From assembly GCA_013397845.1 (NCBI GenBank), contig VZTG01007667.1:337729-401728 (forward strand): a DNA stretch of 64,000 nt. The letters are read 5' to 3'. The notes under the pieces are model-generated. The model made no database searches. It saw only the letters and a list, made by a program, of their open reading frames with translations, and was not told where the DNA came from. Positions 35,866 to 48,352 of this stretch are shown one piece after another (within the stretch, counting starts at the first letter, position 1; each line of letters begins with the position of its first letter). Source of the stretch: Melanocharis versteri (taxonomy: Eukaryota > Chordata > Aves > Passeriformes > Melanocharitidae). A program made the position numbers and the translations under genes.

Positions 35866-38354
35866 TTGTGGGAATCAGGAATACTTCACTCCAGTTTAGT
35901 CACACAGTACAAAAAGACAGAGATAACTTGAGCAAGTCCAGCAGAGAGTGATAAACACCAACGTAATTTTTCGTGTTTAGTAGCTGAATGATATCTGGTT
36001 ATGATATTGAATCCTACAAACAGAAACAAAGTGCCAGGTAGAAATTATCATATCTGCTGACATGATAACAGAAGGTGATCCATGTCTCACAACTGTACGG
36101 GAATGCTGTGAGCACAACTGCTCAATAGACCTGAAACTTAGTATTGCCGTGCAGCATCATTCCAAATTCACAGCTAGCCTTGGCTACATAGTGTGTTTCA
36201 ATGTACAAAAATCTAGCACCATGGCATGCTTTAATGTGTGACTATGGTGTAATGCTGGGTGATAATGAAAATACTTGGCCCAAGTCTGATAATCTCTGTT
36301 CTAGACATTCATTTGAGTATTAAACACTACTGTTTTCCTTCTCAGTTGGTGACTAAAATGACTCACTTACTCGAGGTGTTTGGAAAATATTACGGGAGAT
36401 TTTGGTTTTTGCCTTTTAGTGAAGGAAAAATAATTCTTCTTTCTGTTGGCACTCTTAAACTAAGGTTGTATGTTAAATTTGCAGAGCTGCATTGAAGGTG
36501 GAAAGTGCACCTCAGTGAAATGCTGCATTTAGATTTATCAACCAGGTATTTCACTTTCAGGAGTGCAGCTTCCTTCAGCCTCACAGACACTTCTTTCAGC
36601 ACTCCTCTCAGCTTTGTAACTGTACATAAGAACAGAAAGACAACAGTTCTGTTTGTGTTGAAAAAGGTAACTAAATTTTTTCTCTTTTTTTTTCCCCCTT
36701 ACACACCTAGAAATTGCAGCTAAACACATTTTTAAGTGCTTAAAATTCAAAATCGATGAATTAGGCTCAGTATTTATGTAGTTTTTCTATCACCTCACAG
36801 TTCACCCCATTATGTTTTTATCTATGGCCATTTCACGTCACTCAGAAGTCTCTGTCACTTAATCAGATTTTCAGATTTAGCTGCAGAAAATTTTATGTGT
36901 TTAAAATAAATTCTAAACATTCCAGCTGCTAAATGAAAACATTATTAAAAAAAAAAAAAGCATTTTTGTTTGACCATTTGTTATACATCAGTTTGGGTGA
37001 ACAAAGTTATGCCAATTTAAACCCATTGAATAGACAAGGTACACAAGCTTTAGAAATTTCAAAATTAGAATACTATGGGCCATTTAAGTAGAAGTATAAT
37101 CACGGTAAGATCCAGATTGATCCCATTCTCTGAAAAAATGATAGTGAAATTAAGCACTTCCTATTGCTAGATTCCCCTGAGGAAAAAAAAAGCTATTCTT
37201 TCCCCAAGAGAACAATCCAATTCTACAGTGATTAGAAATTCTATTAAAGATATCTACTTTTACAGTATAGCTTTCTGTCCAGTAGTTTAACAGAAAGCTT
37301 TTATGGGCAGCAGGAATAACTTATGATTACTTAATCTGGCTTTGTCAGTGCAAAGGTCATGGAATTCTTTACAGTACTTTCATCTCTTACTCCAGCTAAA
37401 TCTGATTAGATACAAATCTGTCTTTCAGAAGGAAGAATGGTCGTTCTGTAAAAGCACCAAGTGCTGAAGAATTTACTACATTTTTAAGTAATCTCATCCA
37501 CTGGATGTTTATTTTTACTAGTTATTTGTTCTCATTTAGTTTTAATTTGTTGGCATATTTTATCTCTTTGTTTTAAAGAGCTGTGTAATTTCCAGCACAA
37601 ATTGCTGTGCAGTTTCTTTCTATTCTAGCCTACTGATGGGAGAACTTTCCTTAGGAAAACAGTGATCCAGAAGAATCAAATACAGTGATAATTTTGGTGC
37701 ACAGTGGGAACTAGCAGATTGATTTGGTTGTTTAAAGGTGGGTATCTAGTGCCATTTGAGATGCCTTAAAGTATCTAATCTGACTTCCAGCTGTCACTCC
37801 AGAAGAGCTCAAGTCACATCTTGTGTCATATCTGCCAGTTCCACATAGATATGCTAGGACATCTAAAAATGGCACTAAGCATCTAGCTGTGAGCAACTAA
37901 ATCTAGGCACAGAGAACTGTTCAGCTCATCTTAAAATAGACATCAACATTTGGTCAACTAAGTAGCTTTGCAGATGCCACTGGGAGCTATTCAGTTATGT
38001 GAACATAGATGTCTAAGCCTATTTGAGATGCTGTAGTGTATGTCAGATGTGTACCAGGACAGACAGATGTTAGATTTACTACAGACCCAGACCTTTCTGG
38101 AGTGGCACTGTGAGGCCATGAAGGGTGCTCTAGGGCCTCTGAAAGAGTAGAAGGAGGGATTTGTAGAAGTTAAGTAGTGAAAAATTAACCTCTTCATGAT
38201 ATGGGTCTTATCCCTCTCATTCCTTCACGGAAAGGCGACAGCGACTCACTTATTGTTAGGTACCTAACTTATGAAGCTTATGAACCTTCTGTGTTTGGCT
38301 TTATTTTGAATTCAGTGGGGAAGATAGATACACACCTATCTCTTTACCAGTCAA
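35866..38354. other. Unique DNA; possible old repeats, unassigned
   Basis: No gene recognised. About 36080-36245 and 37740-38080 have the feel of old interspersed repeats (balanced composition, motifs such as GGGAATGCTGTGAGCAC near 36100) but I cannot assign them. A 13-base poly-A lies near 36947. Confidence 0.4.
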
Positions 38355-38455
38355 CAAAACAGTTTCATAGAAGTCACAGAATCACACAGGGTTGGGGATG
38401 AAAGGGCTCTCTGGAGATCATTCAGTTCAGTATCTACGTCACAGGATAGAGCCTA
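38355..38455 (-). mobile_element. Short CR1 3' end fragment
   Basis: The plus strand reads CACAGAATCACACAGGGTTGG, then CTCTCTGGAGATCATTCAGTTCA. This is the reverse complement of a CR1 3' terminus of the type ending with CAACCC..TGTGATTCTGTG. Only about 100 bases are recognisable. Beyond 38455 the similarity is lost. Confidence 0.7.
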
Positions 38456-41400
38456 TATGAACAACTAGACACAATAGTACACCTATAAAGGTCCTTTTGT
38501 GTTAGTATGGAAACACTGTTCCTCCTCTGAAAGGACCAAATATGAGCCTTAGGATGAGGCTTTCACAGAGGACATTTTAAAAGAGGTCATTGGGAGAACA
38601 TTATACCTCTCAGTTACCTAACAGTGAAGATTTAATGAGTAAGCTGCCAGCCCTGCCCTCATGGATCCCTGGGGAGGCTTGCGCTGCTTGTGACCCCCAG
38701 CCCACATGTTGCTGCTCGCCCTTACAGCACGCTGACCCTGCCCAAGCCTTGTCTGGAAGCCTGGGTGTCAGACATAGGGGTTTGACCTTTGCTTGGGCTT
38801 CTGTTTGATGTTGGGCTCCTATGGATTTGTTCCTCCAAGGGGTACTTTTTTGCACTGCTGCTTTTTAATGAGAATGATTAGCATGAACCACAAATGGCCT
38901 CACTGAAACTGATCTCTGATTTTCCACATGCCCAAAACCACTACCTGGGTCGTTATCACATTCTGACTTCCTATCCCAAATATCTTAAAAAGATATGAAG
39001 TTTTTATTTCTTTTGTTTCATTGTTTCTTTTCCATGCACACCAAAACCATTAGAGAAGGGCACATGTAGTCCAGTACTCATCAGTAAGTCTTCCCTTCTT
39101 CTGTGTTCCTTTTGTTTTCCCAGTACATACCAGGATCATCAAGAAGGTTAAGTGATGGGTCACACTTAACTGCATGGTGCTATTTGCCCTGTGTCAGCAT
39201 AACTTCTGAAAGTAGCAACAATAGAGAACAATTTTACTATTTTGCTTTTCCTTGCCAAAGTCCTTGCAAGATTTGATAAACTTGCTAATTTTCACTGGCA
39301 ATATACAAAACACTTGAAATGAGTATTTTACAGGCAGTCCCGATATGCCATGTTTTAAATAATAATGTGTGCTGAATAAATACTGTACTCAAATATACAG
39401 TCTGCACATAACAAATAAATGCTTTGTGCAGTACACAAAAATTACTGCCTAAGCACTTGTCTTTATTCAAGACATATTTAAAAATATTTTTACTGCAAGG
39501 AAAACTATTATTAATTAAAAGAACGTAGGTGAAGACAGTGCTATATTAGTCTAGAAATTAATCTCTGACACTAACTCCATTTCTATCCTTTATTTCAGCA
39601 AGAAATGTAAATTTTCTTTATGAAGTTATGCAGAAGTAAGTCTTAGCTTCATTAGCATATACTCAGTTTTTGGTCTTGTGTTACAATTTGTTTACTGATA
39701 AACTCATTTTCAGCCACTTACTTTATGTACCTTTGTTTTAAATTGTGATCATGAATACCACAAATCAATTAAACTTTGTCAAATAAATATAATAACAGTA
39801 ATGAAATGAACAAACACAAACATACTACACTTCCTCTCATGACTATGCTACAATTCGTGTTTATTAGATTATTGTCTGTTCCTATGTTTCTTAAAATAAT
39901 GAAAGAAAATGTGCATAGAAATCAGGTCCAGTGGACCTCAAAATGCTTGCCATGTAATACTTTCTTCTTTTACAATTAAAAAACCCCCAACTTTTCAGCA
40001 TCTTAGTTGCTCCACTGAGCTCAGAGAACATTGTAAAGGACAGAGAAACCATGAGTTCTGTTTAAAAAAAAAGAAAAGCAGACACAGAGGAGCACATCCA
40101 TTTACTTCAGCTCACTCATCACACCACTGGCAGAGCTACATGTTACCATTTGATGCATCCCTGGATGCTTCTAAAATGAGGTGTTATGTATTTACATTAT
40201 TTGAAATTTGTTCCATGGCTGCTTGCAGCCACAAGGTTAAAGGGAAATTCTGAGGATCACAAAGAGAGCTGCTGGCAGGGAAAGGCTAAATATTGCCTTC
40301 TGTACTTTATAAACAGCATACAGGCATATACATCCATATGCACCCTCTCTCCCTCCCTCCCTCTGTCTCCCTCTCTCAGATTTCAGAAAACCTTCTTCCA
40401 GTTATTCTTATTTGATGTATCATGCTATATTTATTATGCAGCCCCTGAGGGCTTTTAAAATTATGATGTGTCTAGGGATTTTCAATTCCATGGAAAAAGT
40501 TCCCACAGTTTTAATTGTGGCAGACAGAGCAGGTTGTCAGCCTAAAGAAGCGAAATCAATGGAAAGTTGACAGGTTTGACTCAAAGGAAAACAGAGAGGG
40601 GAGTGGGAACATGGAAGAAAAAGTTAATATGAACCCTCTGAAAACTGGGGAAACTGCAATCTGAAGAATTCTAAAGGGAACAGAGCCATGAGCAATACTG
40701 GGAAAATTCTAGGTCTCCCCATAGAAAGGTATGTGCTCTGTCCTCCGAGAAAAATTATGATAGCACCCCACATAATTCTGGAAGAGTTCTTAGCTGGGAA
40801 AATAATTAAAAATAATCATGTTAAATCTTTTGCATTTTATGAAAGACATTTCATTCTATAAACGAGATAGCATCAAGTACATAAAATGACACATCCCTCC
40901 TGTCACTATTGTTTTGATGTTTTATTCAAAATTGCATTTTCATCTCCCTTCAACATTTCTATAGCACAGTCTCTGTAGAATCTAAGAATTAAAGCATATG
41001 ATCTGCTTTATACAAGAATATGATTTATACCGTACTTTTTAAAACAGCATATCATTGCACATTCTGTGGCATTTTTTTTCTATTTATGAAATCAAAGTTA
41101 ATACTTATTATTTGTATTATTCCTGTTATTTTAAGGAGTATGATTATTACATACTTACCATTAGGGTTGTTATACTTGTCTACTGCCCAGAAGCTTGGAC
41201 TAGAACATGTCATAAGCCCAAGGGAAGTGCTGGCTAATGAAACAAAAATGACAACTAAGGCATGGGCAAAATGCCAAAAAGCAGAAGTTAAAATCAAATG
41301 AGGACCTGGGACTTCCTTTACTTTCCAGAGTAAAGGAAATGGGTCTAACTAAAATGAGAGGCATAAGTAATGTTCTGAGACAAAAATATGAGGCTACAGG

Positions 41401-41889
41401 TAAACATTGACTTAATGAAACTAAAAGATAAAAACACAGGGCTAGCTCGCTTCGTTTTGAGTATGTGTTTGTGAAGCCAGGGAAATAAATCAGGCGTGTA
41501 GAACTTACTAAATTTTATTAAATGAGAGCCAGGCCACTTAATAGGCAAATAATTTGATTTTGATTTTTAGAATCATAGTGATCAGAAGTTAAAGGTCTAG
41601 ATAGTCTTGCTTGGAAAGAGGTAATTATCATAGAAAGTCATCAGAATGGGATTCTACCGATGTTAAAGCACCAAAGTTAGATAGGTAGTTTTATCCTCAG
41701 AGGTGTTAAATATCCTACTTGAGGTATTCTATGATATTTTAGGCAGAAGGTTAAGGAAGATTAAAAATACTCTATTCTTTGTGTATCTCACCAAATTACA
41801 GGATCTCTAGGTTTAGCTGTTGCTTAAGAAAGATTTCATGGAGAAAGGTACTAAATGAATATTTTTTAACTTGATATTTTATTACCAAG
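38456..41889. other. Unique DNA with a GC-rich patch
   Basis: No gene recognised. A GC-rich island at about 38640-38830 is discussed as a finding. A pyrimidine-rich (CCCT/CTCC) tract lies at 40346-40379. Confidence 0.45.
40346..40379 (+). repeat. CCCT/CTCC pyrimidine tract
   Basis: CTCTCTCCCTCCCTCCCTC followed by interrupted CTCC units. Simple sequence. Confidence 0.8.
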
Positions 41890-42395
41890 CAACCCTTGAT
41901 TGCCCCAAAATGCCCCCAGCACTCGAGGTGAGGCTGCCCCAGTGCAGAGCAGAGCGGGACAATCCCCTCCCTTGCCCGGCTGGCGATGCTGTGCCTGATG
42001 TCCCCCAGGACAGGGTTGGCCCTCCTGGCTGCCAGGGCACTGCTGACTCATGCTCAATTTGCCATCAATCCAAATCCCCATTTCTCTTTCTGTGGAGCTT
42101 CTCTCCAGCCTCTCATCACTCAACTTGTATGTATAACCAGTATTACCCTGTCCCAGGCGGAGAATCCTCCACTCGCGCTTGTTAAATTTCATGCAGCTGG
42201 CAATCATCCAGCTCTCAAGTCTATCCAGATCTCCCTGTAAGGCCTCTCTGCCCTCAAGAGAGTCCACAGCTCCCTCTAGTTCAGTATCACAGGCAAACTT
42301 ACTTAATGTACGTTTGATTCCTGTATCTTGATCATTTATAATAATATTAAAGAACTCTGGCCCTGAGCTCCAACTTAGAACTCCAGATCATCAGC
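41890..42395 (-). mobile_element. CR1 LINE fragment (ORF2 post-RT region)
   Basis: Minus-strand translation from about 42360 gives TLSKFACDTELEGAVDSLEG, then LQGDLDRLESWM...CMKFNKREWRILRLGQGN, YKLSDERLERSSTEREMGIWIDGKLSMSQQC. This is the CR1 ORF2 stretch downstream of the reverse-transcriptase catalytic motif (here ACD rather than ADD). After MSQQC the frame shifts (PGSQEGQPCPGGHQAQ instead of the expected frame), showing an indel. The frame stays open to 41866. Both ends of the element are missing. It is much more GC-rich than its surroundings. The plus-strand frames here are shadows. Confidence 0.92.
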
Positions 42396-43504
42396 TTTAT
42401 TTCCATTCTGAAACATTTTCTCCTTCTTTTTTTCTCATTTTCACAGAATGCACTTGAGGTCTGTATAAAATACCTCAAACTTTCCCCTTATTTTCATATT
42501 ATATCTCAGATAATAGAAATAAAGCATTCTGATATCTTTATCCATCTTGCTCTTGTAATTGCAGAAAAATGAACTGAAAAACTAGAAGTTAATAATATGC
42601 AGTTAAAAATTATCCTTTTGATGTTGATGGGATTAAATTGTAATGACTTAATTTTCAATTAATTTAATGAAAAGTAAGTAAGATTTTTCCCTGGAATTAC
42701 AGAGGTTTGGAAGATGAGAGCCACATGAGAATTTGTTAAGCCTTTTGCACCAACTGATAGGAAGCAGATGGCCAGTGACAGCCATATCAATTGAGCTTGG
42801 TACCTAACTGTAAATAGTAGCAGTATTGTTGATAATTACCATAAAGCATAAACTGTAATCTCCAAGTACATTAAAATTTTGTAATTGTATAATGTTAAAT
42901 TTTAAAGTGAGAAGTCCTATTTCATTAGATATATATAGGCTGCACTGAGAGAAATAATGCAAAATCATTGCATCCACAGAAACCAAATATTCTTTTAAGA
43001 GTAGTGTGATACGACATGAGCTGAAAGAATATTCTTTCTAAAGATTTTTAATTAAATGATGAAAAATATTTTAAAAATCAGTCCTTTGCCACTTGTGTTC
43101 TTAACTTTTAAACAGCTCACTATTTTCTTAATTTTGTTAATAAAATTATAGTCATAGACCTGCAGACATAAAGTGTATTAAATTGTTTCTTAAGAAAGGG
43201 CCTTCTTAGGTTTTGAAATACTTTTATTGCATTTAAATTCTATAATTCTGGTTTTTAATAGAAATTATAATGATCATAGCAAGACATCTGCTGTCTGCAG
43301 TTAACATTAAGCCATTCATGGCCACATTTCTCACTTTTCAGTCACCATTTATGCCCTTCTGATTTTTTTTTCAGAAAGAAAATTACAACGTATACTTTTT
43401 TTCCCTGTAAAATGTTTGTTGTTAATCATGACAGTTAAGGAGAGCACCATCACTGATTTCACCTAGAACACTAAAGCCACAAAAAATCACTTATGTTAGT
43501 TACT

Positions 43505-43890
43505 TCGCCGTGTACGCAAGCAGCCTCGGAAATACTCAGTAAGATGGCAGGTTAGTTTGCTTACATGTCTTGTGTGAGTCATAAATGCCGCAGAAATTAG
43601 TATTCTAATCCTTATAAATTGCAAAACACACGTCCTTCAATGTCTGTCAGCTCCACTGGTCCCTGTAAGTTTGACATGTTAAATGGCAGATGCTCCTTAC
43701 CTTGGTCCCTCACTACATTCCCGCAGGATCGAAACAATCTGACCTAACTACATCAAACCTCCTCCTCTTAGCGTTTCATAATGCATACAAAAGATTTATC
43801 TTCCATTTATTATGAATACACAGATATCATACCGCTGAGGTATAAATATTTGTTCAAAATATTTCAGAACAAATTGTTCATGTTCTGAAC
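43505..43890. promoter_or_regulatory. Candidate distal regulatory element
   Basis: Nine CpG dinucleotides fall within about 270 bases (about 43507-43772) in an otherwise CpG-poor region, and I see no transposon signature. A perfect AP-1 site TGAGTCA lies at 43575-43581. At 43866-43880 AGAACAaatTGTTCA is one base from the consensus steroid-receptor palindrome AGAACAnnnTGTTCT, and a further TGTTCT half-site sits at 43881-43886. Motif matches alone are weak evidence. Enhancer function is an inference that depends on conservation. Confidence 0.25.
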
Positions 43891-44854
43891 AATGTTACAA
43901 AATAAACTTTATAAGATAAAGATCTCAGTCATAAATTTCTATTGCTACTTTCTTACACATTTTTATTGAACTATAATTAAGACTGAATATTTCATTTGCA
44001 TACTGGAGTATCCTAGTGAAATCCTTTTTTATCATCTCTACGGTAATTCTCTATTATAAATGCCTTGAAAGATAGAAATTGCAGACAGTATACTTGCTAC
44101 AGAAAGAAAACAAAAATGAACAAAAGTGAATTCATCTTCCCTTTTCCTTGAAAGGTGAACTCACAAACTCCAGCATACAAGTTTTTTAAAAGACAATAAA
44201 TCACTAAGATTTGTCACGAAATAAAAATATACAGTTAAGAAAGGAATATCAATTTTTCCCCTAAATTGTCTGAGGGAAGGGAAGGCCTTAAATCAAATGA
44301 GAAACCTCCTGAAAATTGATGAGTACTATGGCACTTTGGGGCATCTCTATTCCATGAGGAGCAACAGTCTTGCTGCAAGACATGCTGATAAGACACTACC
44401 ATATTGTCTGCACTGTAAGGAGAAAGCAGTGACATGATAGATCTAATTGAAATCAACACAGTGCAATAAAGAAGTGGTTATTGATATAGTATATAGGAGT
44501 ATCTAATACAAGAAGCCAGTGATGAAAACACATAATCAATAGAAGAAGAAAATGACCGGAGCTCTAAGACAAATAAAGATGACGTACAGGTAACTGTGAT
44601 AGTGAACACAAGACAAGGTCTTCTGCTTACCAAGAGAATAAGGCAGGAGGGGGCAAAATAAACTAGACATATGTACCAAATACTGACAAGAGGCAGGTCG
44701 CAGTCAATGTGAGTTTTGTACTAGGGAATAAAACCAGGTTTGGTTCTCAAGCGCATGCAAAAAACAGAAGCTGGCAGTTCCTTTCAGGAACAAGGTTACA
44801 AAATATAATCTTGAGACCAAAACTAAACACACAGGTGTGCAATAAAAAAAATAG

Positions 44855-44945
44855 TTAAAACAAAACCAAAAACAAAACCAAAAAACCCAAATAAATAAAA
44901 AAAACCAAAAAAACAAAAACCAAAAAACCAAAAAAAACCACCCCC
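44855..44945 (+). repeat. A/C-rich low-complexity tract (CCAAAA-type)
   Basis: A-runs punctuated by CC and CCC over about 90 bases. Translated on the minus strand it yields a Phe/Trp-rich frame (44704-44982) that is not a gene. Confidence 0.85.
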
Positions 44946-45062
44946 TGATATTACAGTAACAAATGAATACAAGAGCTATCATAGTTGAAGCACTTCAGGA
45001 AAGATGTGCTTGAAAACAGTGAAATAAAAATGTTTGAATAGCACAATAAACTGCCAAAAACC

Positions 45063-45095
45063 TCCAATCAACCAACCAAGCAACCAACCAACCCA
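45063..45095 (+). repeat. (CCAA)n tract
   Basis: Units of CAAC/CCAA with one interruption (CAAG), ending in CCC. The minus strand is a GGTT repeat. Confidence 0.85.
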
Positions 45096-45858
45096 CTGAG
45101 AATGTATCCAGCCTTGAACAAAGGCACGAGGACTATTAACTCTATAGGAACTTCATATATGAAATTGTGAATAAGGGTGTCAACATCTGAGCTCTAACTC
45201 AAACTGAAAAGGCTTAGCATCAGTATATTGGATGAGCAGTGCTGTATCTAGTTCATAAGCAAGTAAGAGCTGAATATTTTAAGGCTTTCCCTTGTTCTGA
45301 ATTAATAAGTGATGGACTGTGTTCTCTCTATCCGGAATATGGGAAAAATATCAAAAATTAAGTATGTTGATAGAAAGCTAAAGACCCAAGTGGACCAGTT
45401 GATGCTTCAAGTAGCTAGAAAAGAGAATCCTAGATGTTGCCTTACAAGACCTATTGGAATGGCCTTAAAATAAGGAAACAAGGTAAAAAGTACTGAAAAT
45501 TATATGGAGAGAAAAAACAATTAATATTTACATACTTCTTTAATGTATTACATTTTTAAAGACCTGACTAACACAAATACTTCCTATTAAGTCTAATCAC
45601 TCTATTAGTGCAGAAATGGGGCTGTAGAGATAATGTTTGTCTTGCCTAAATCAGCATAGCAACTTGGAGACAGATCTGAAATTGTATTTTTCAGTTTCAG
45701 TGTCTCATGCTTCTCTTCAATCCCCTTACTAAATTAGATCTGGAATCTAACATTCAGGTTTGGCAGGGCTGCTTATCTCCCACTATACTGCCTACTCTTG
45801 CCGTGATCTCACCAGAACTGGCGTCCTAATCACCGTCAGGTCTTATTAAGTCATTAGG

Positions 45859-45900
45859 TGGGAGAAACAAAAACATTATTGGGAGAAATAAAAACATTCT
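45859..45900 (+). repeat. 21-bp imperfect tandem duplication
   Basis: TGGGAGAAACAAAAACATTA is followed by a near copy with one C-to-T change (GAAATAAA). Slippage-type duplication. Confidence 0.8.
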
Positions 45901-48026
45901 CCTGCATGTTTATTTCTCTCCCTTTACATGAAATATCAGCGTGATGAATCATACCTGCTATTCATTTTACTGAGTGTTGATTTGTGTTTACAGAGTTGCT
46001 TGTCCCAGATGCTGACCTCAATGGCACAACTACAGTTCCCTGCACTGAGGGAAAATAGCTTTTAATCAAGATAGAGGAGAATTATCATAACTCTAAAAAA
46101 CACAGGCAACTAACTTGGGCCTCACCCTTTTCACCCTTTTTGGTGCAAAATAAGAGTTGCCTTTAGAAATTTAGTTATGGGAAAGAGAAGGTCACAGCCA
46201 AAGTGACATTTAGTCTGCTACCGTCTAGATCTCTGAACACAGAGAAATTCCATAGATTGATCAGCTTCTAAACAAAAGAAAAATTAAGGAAAAGCTTTTA
46301 CATCCCCTAGTAGAGATGAAGAAGAGCAAACTTTAGAGCAGGTAAGACAGGAAACAGGAAAATTAACCTAAAATGCATTAAACATGTTTATTTTATTTAT
46401 AATGTAATTATGTTACTGAGTTATTGCACTTGAAAAGAAGGGATAGTTGATCCCTGTGGAACAGAGGAAAAGAGCCATTAACATTTGGGACACATGAAAA
46501 ATTATAGTAATCCATAAAAAGTCTGCATCTGTCAAGTGTGTGATTTTTAATATGAAGCAGAATTAATTATTCCCAGGCTCAGCTTTTGAAGTATTTTGTA
46601 TATCTCACTTGGAGTTCAGGATTGTTATGTCAGAAGTAAAATGACAATTTCCTGAAAAATATTCTCCTATGTTTTAATGAGATATTTTCATGAGATATTT
46701 CCATGAAGTATTTGAAACCACATTACGGGATAAAAATTCAACAGGATTCACCATTATGAATGGTTCTCCACAGACAACCATTTGCCATCTGGCCTTGGGA
46801 CGGTAAAATAGAATACAATTGTTAACAGGAAAAAGGATGAGATTTTTTTGGGTTTTTTTCTATTATACTATTAATGGAAAAGGAGCAGCTGACAAAGAGC
46901 AGATTATCAGATTCAGGATTTTTCTCACAAATTTTTTAACAATAATTCAAGCAATTTTCTTTTCAAAGTGATCTTTAAGAGCCTTGTAATTCACTTTTTT
47001 TTTTCTGTAGCTTTTCTGTGTTTTTTCTATTGTAGAAAGCATTTTGTATATTGAGTAAGGAGGTTTTATTATTTTAATGTTACATTTGGTTCTATTACTA
47101 TTACATTGTTAGTACTAATATACTACTACTAAATGAAATGTAAGCTTTTGACTTTTCACTTACTACTGTTAAATAGTTTTTTCCTTAATCCAAAATAAGG
47201 AGAAGACATATAAGTTTCATCTACCACAGTCTTCATAGCTGTTTCCTGGATTTTTTTTTTTATTTTTTTTTTTTTTTAATTTTGGTTAGTTTGCTTTAGT
47301 TGATTTTACATCCAAGATTGGTGTTATTTGCAGGATGTGAACTTTAGTCTTTCATAATGAAACAAGGTCACTTTCAAACTCTTTTCTTTAGAGACACGAG
47401 TCTTGACAGCGTTTGCAACTCTACTCTTTTATATTTCCTTTGATCTGCTTGCTCTACTTTTGCTGCGATTCTGAGCAACGATACTACTGGAAGGAAGTTA
47501 TATTATTTCTTCCATTGCAGAGGTCTGTGTTCTGGTCATTGTAAAGTTCATCTCATGATTTTTAATAGAAGGCGTGACACGAAATTTTAAGGTCAATATG
47601 CATAATATCAGCAGCAATATTTCTAAAAATTAACTTAAGCTACAACTATACTGCAGGCTTTAGCAAGGGATAAAGATATCAGAAGTAGCTTTGAGAGGTA
47701 TACGTCAGGTAATGGATACAGTGACCAGCACCATGAAGCTTAATTACTCAGATAATAACTTGTTTAAACTATTCTTATCATTTCCGTGTTATTTTTCTCC
47801 ACATTATTTGTCAATTTGATCAACTGTTCCATATGTCCATTTCATGTTTTTTTTGGGTACAACAGGAAATAAAACATTTTTCCTTTTTTTTTTTTTTTGG
47901 TTGAAAATTATCATCACCTTTTGAAACAAGTGATGTAAATATTTGAAACAGCTTATCTGTTTATCCTTCAGTACCCCACTAGTCTGCATGGAAAAAAAAG
48001 ACACATGGGAAGATGTCAAGGAAGTT

Positions 48027-48352
48027 GATGTGGTTCAGGTTGGAGAATACAATTGAGGAAGGACTTCGATCATCTTCAGTGACCTGAAAGATGATTAGAG
48101 AGAAGATGCACTCTTCTTTTGAAGTGCAAAGCAAAAGTAGAAGAATTAGAGCACACAAACTGCAGGAACAAGAATTCTTATCACAAATAGGGAAAAGATC
48201 TTCACAGGAATGGTAACTAAATAAAGAACCAGGTTGCCCAGAAAGACTGTGAAATCGCCATTCATAGAGATTGCCAATGTCCACATGGACAAGACCTCTT
48301 GCAAGCCAATATTTCAGCATGGGTTGGACCAGAGGACTTCTCAACACCCTGA
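48027..48352 (+). mobile_element. Old CR1 3' end
   Basis: Diverged plus-strand CR1. It starts with the equivalent of the ...GACCTGAAAG segment and keeps the characteristic late blocks CAGGTTGCCCAGA, a TGTGAAATCGCCATTC...GAGATT segment, and GGGTTGGACCAGAGGACTTCTC. It ends near CACCCTGACCT. It is older than the copies at 35088 and 12081, judging by mismatches and indels. The minus-strand frame 47979-48347 (122 codons) is a shadow. Confidence 0.72.

Larger units (their letters stand above)
42396..48026. other. AT-rich unique DNA with a CpG-enriched patch
   Basis: No gene recognised. It contains a CpG-enriched non-repeat segment (about 43505-43840) with a hormone-receptor-like palindrome just after it, A/C-rich simple tracts at 44855-44945 and 45063-45095, a 21-bp duplication (45859-45900), and T-rich runs near 47250-47280 and 47885-47898. 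Confidence 0.5.

Noticed and set aside
35500..35931. 143-codon plus-strand frame
   Set aside because: Antisense to the CR1 3' end; same for 1215-1523 and for 47979-48347 on the minus strand.
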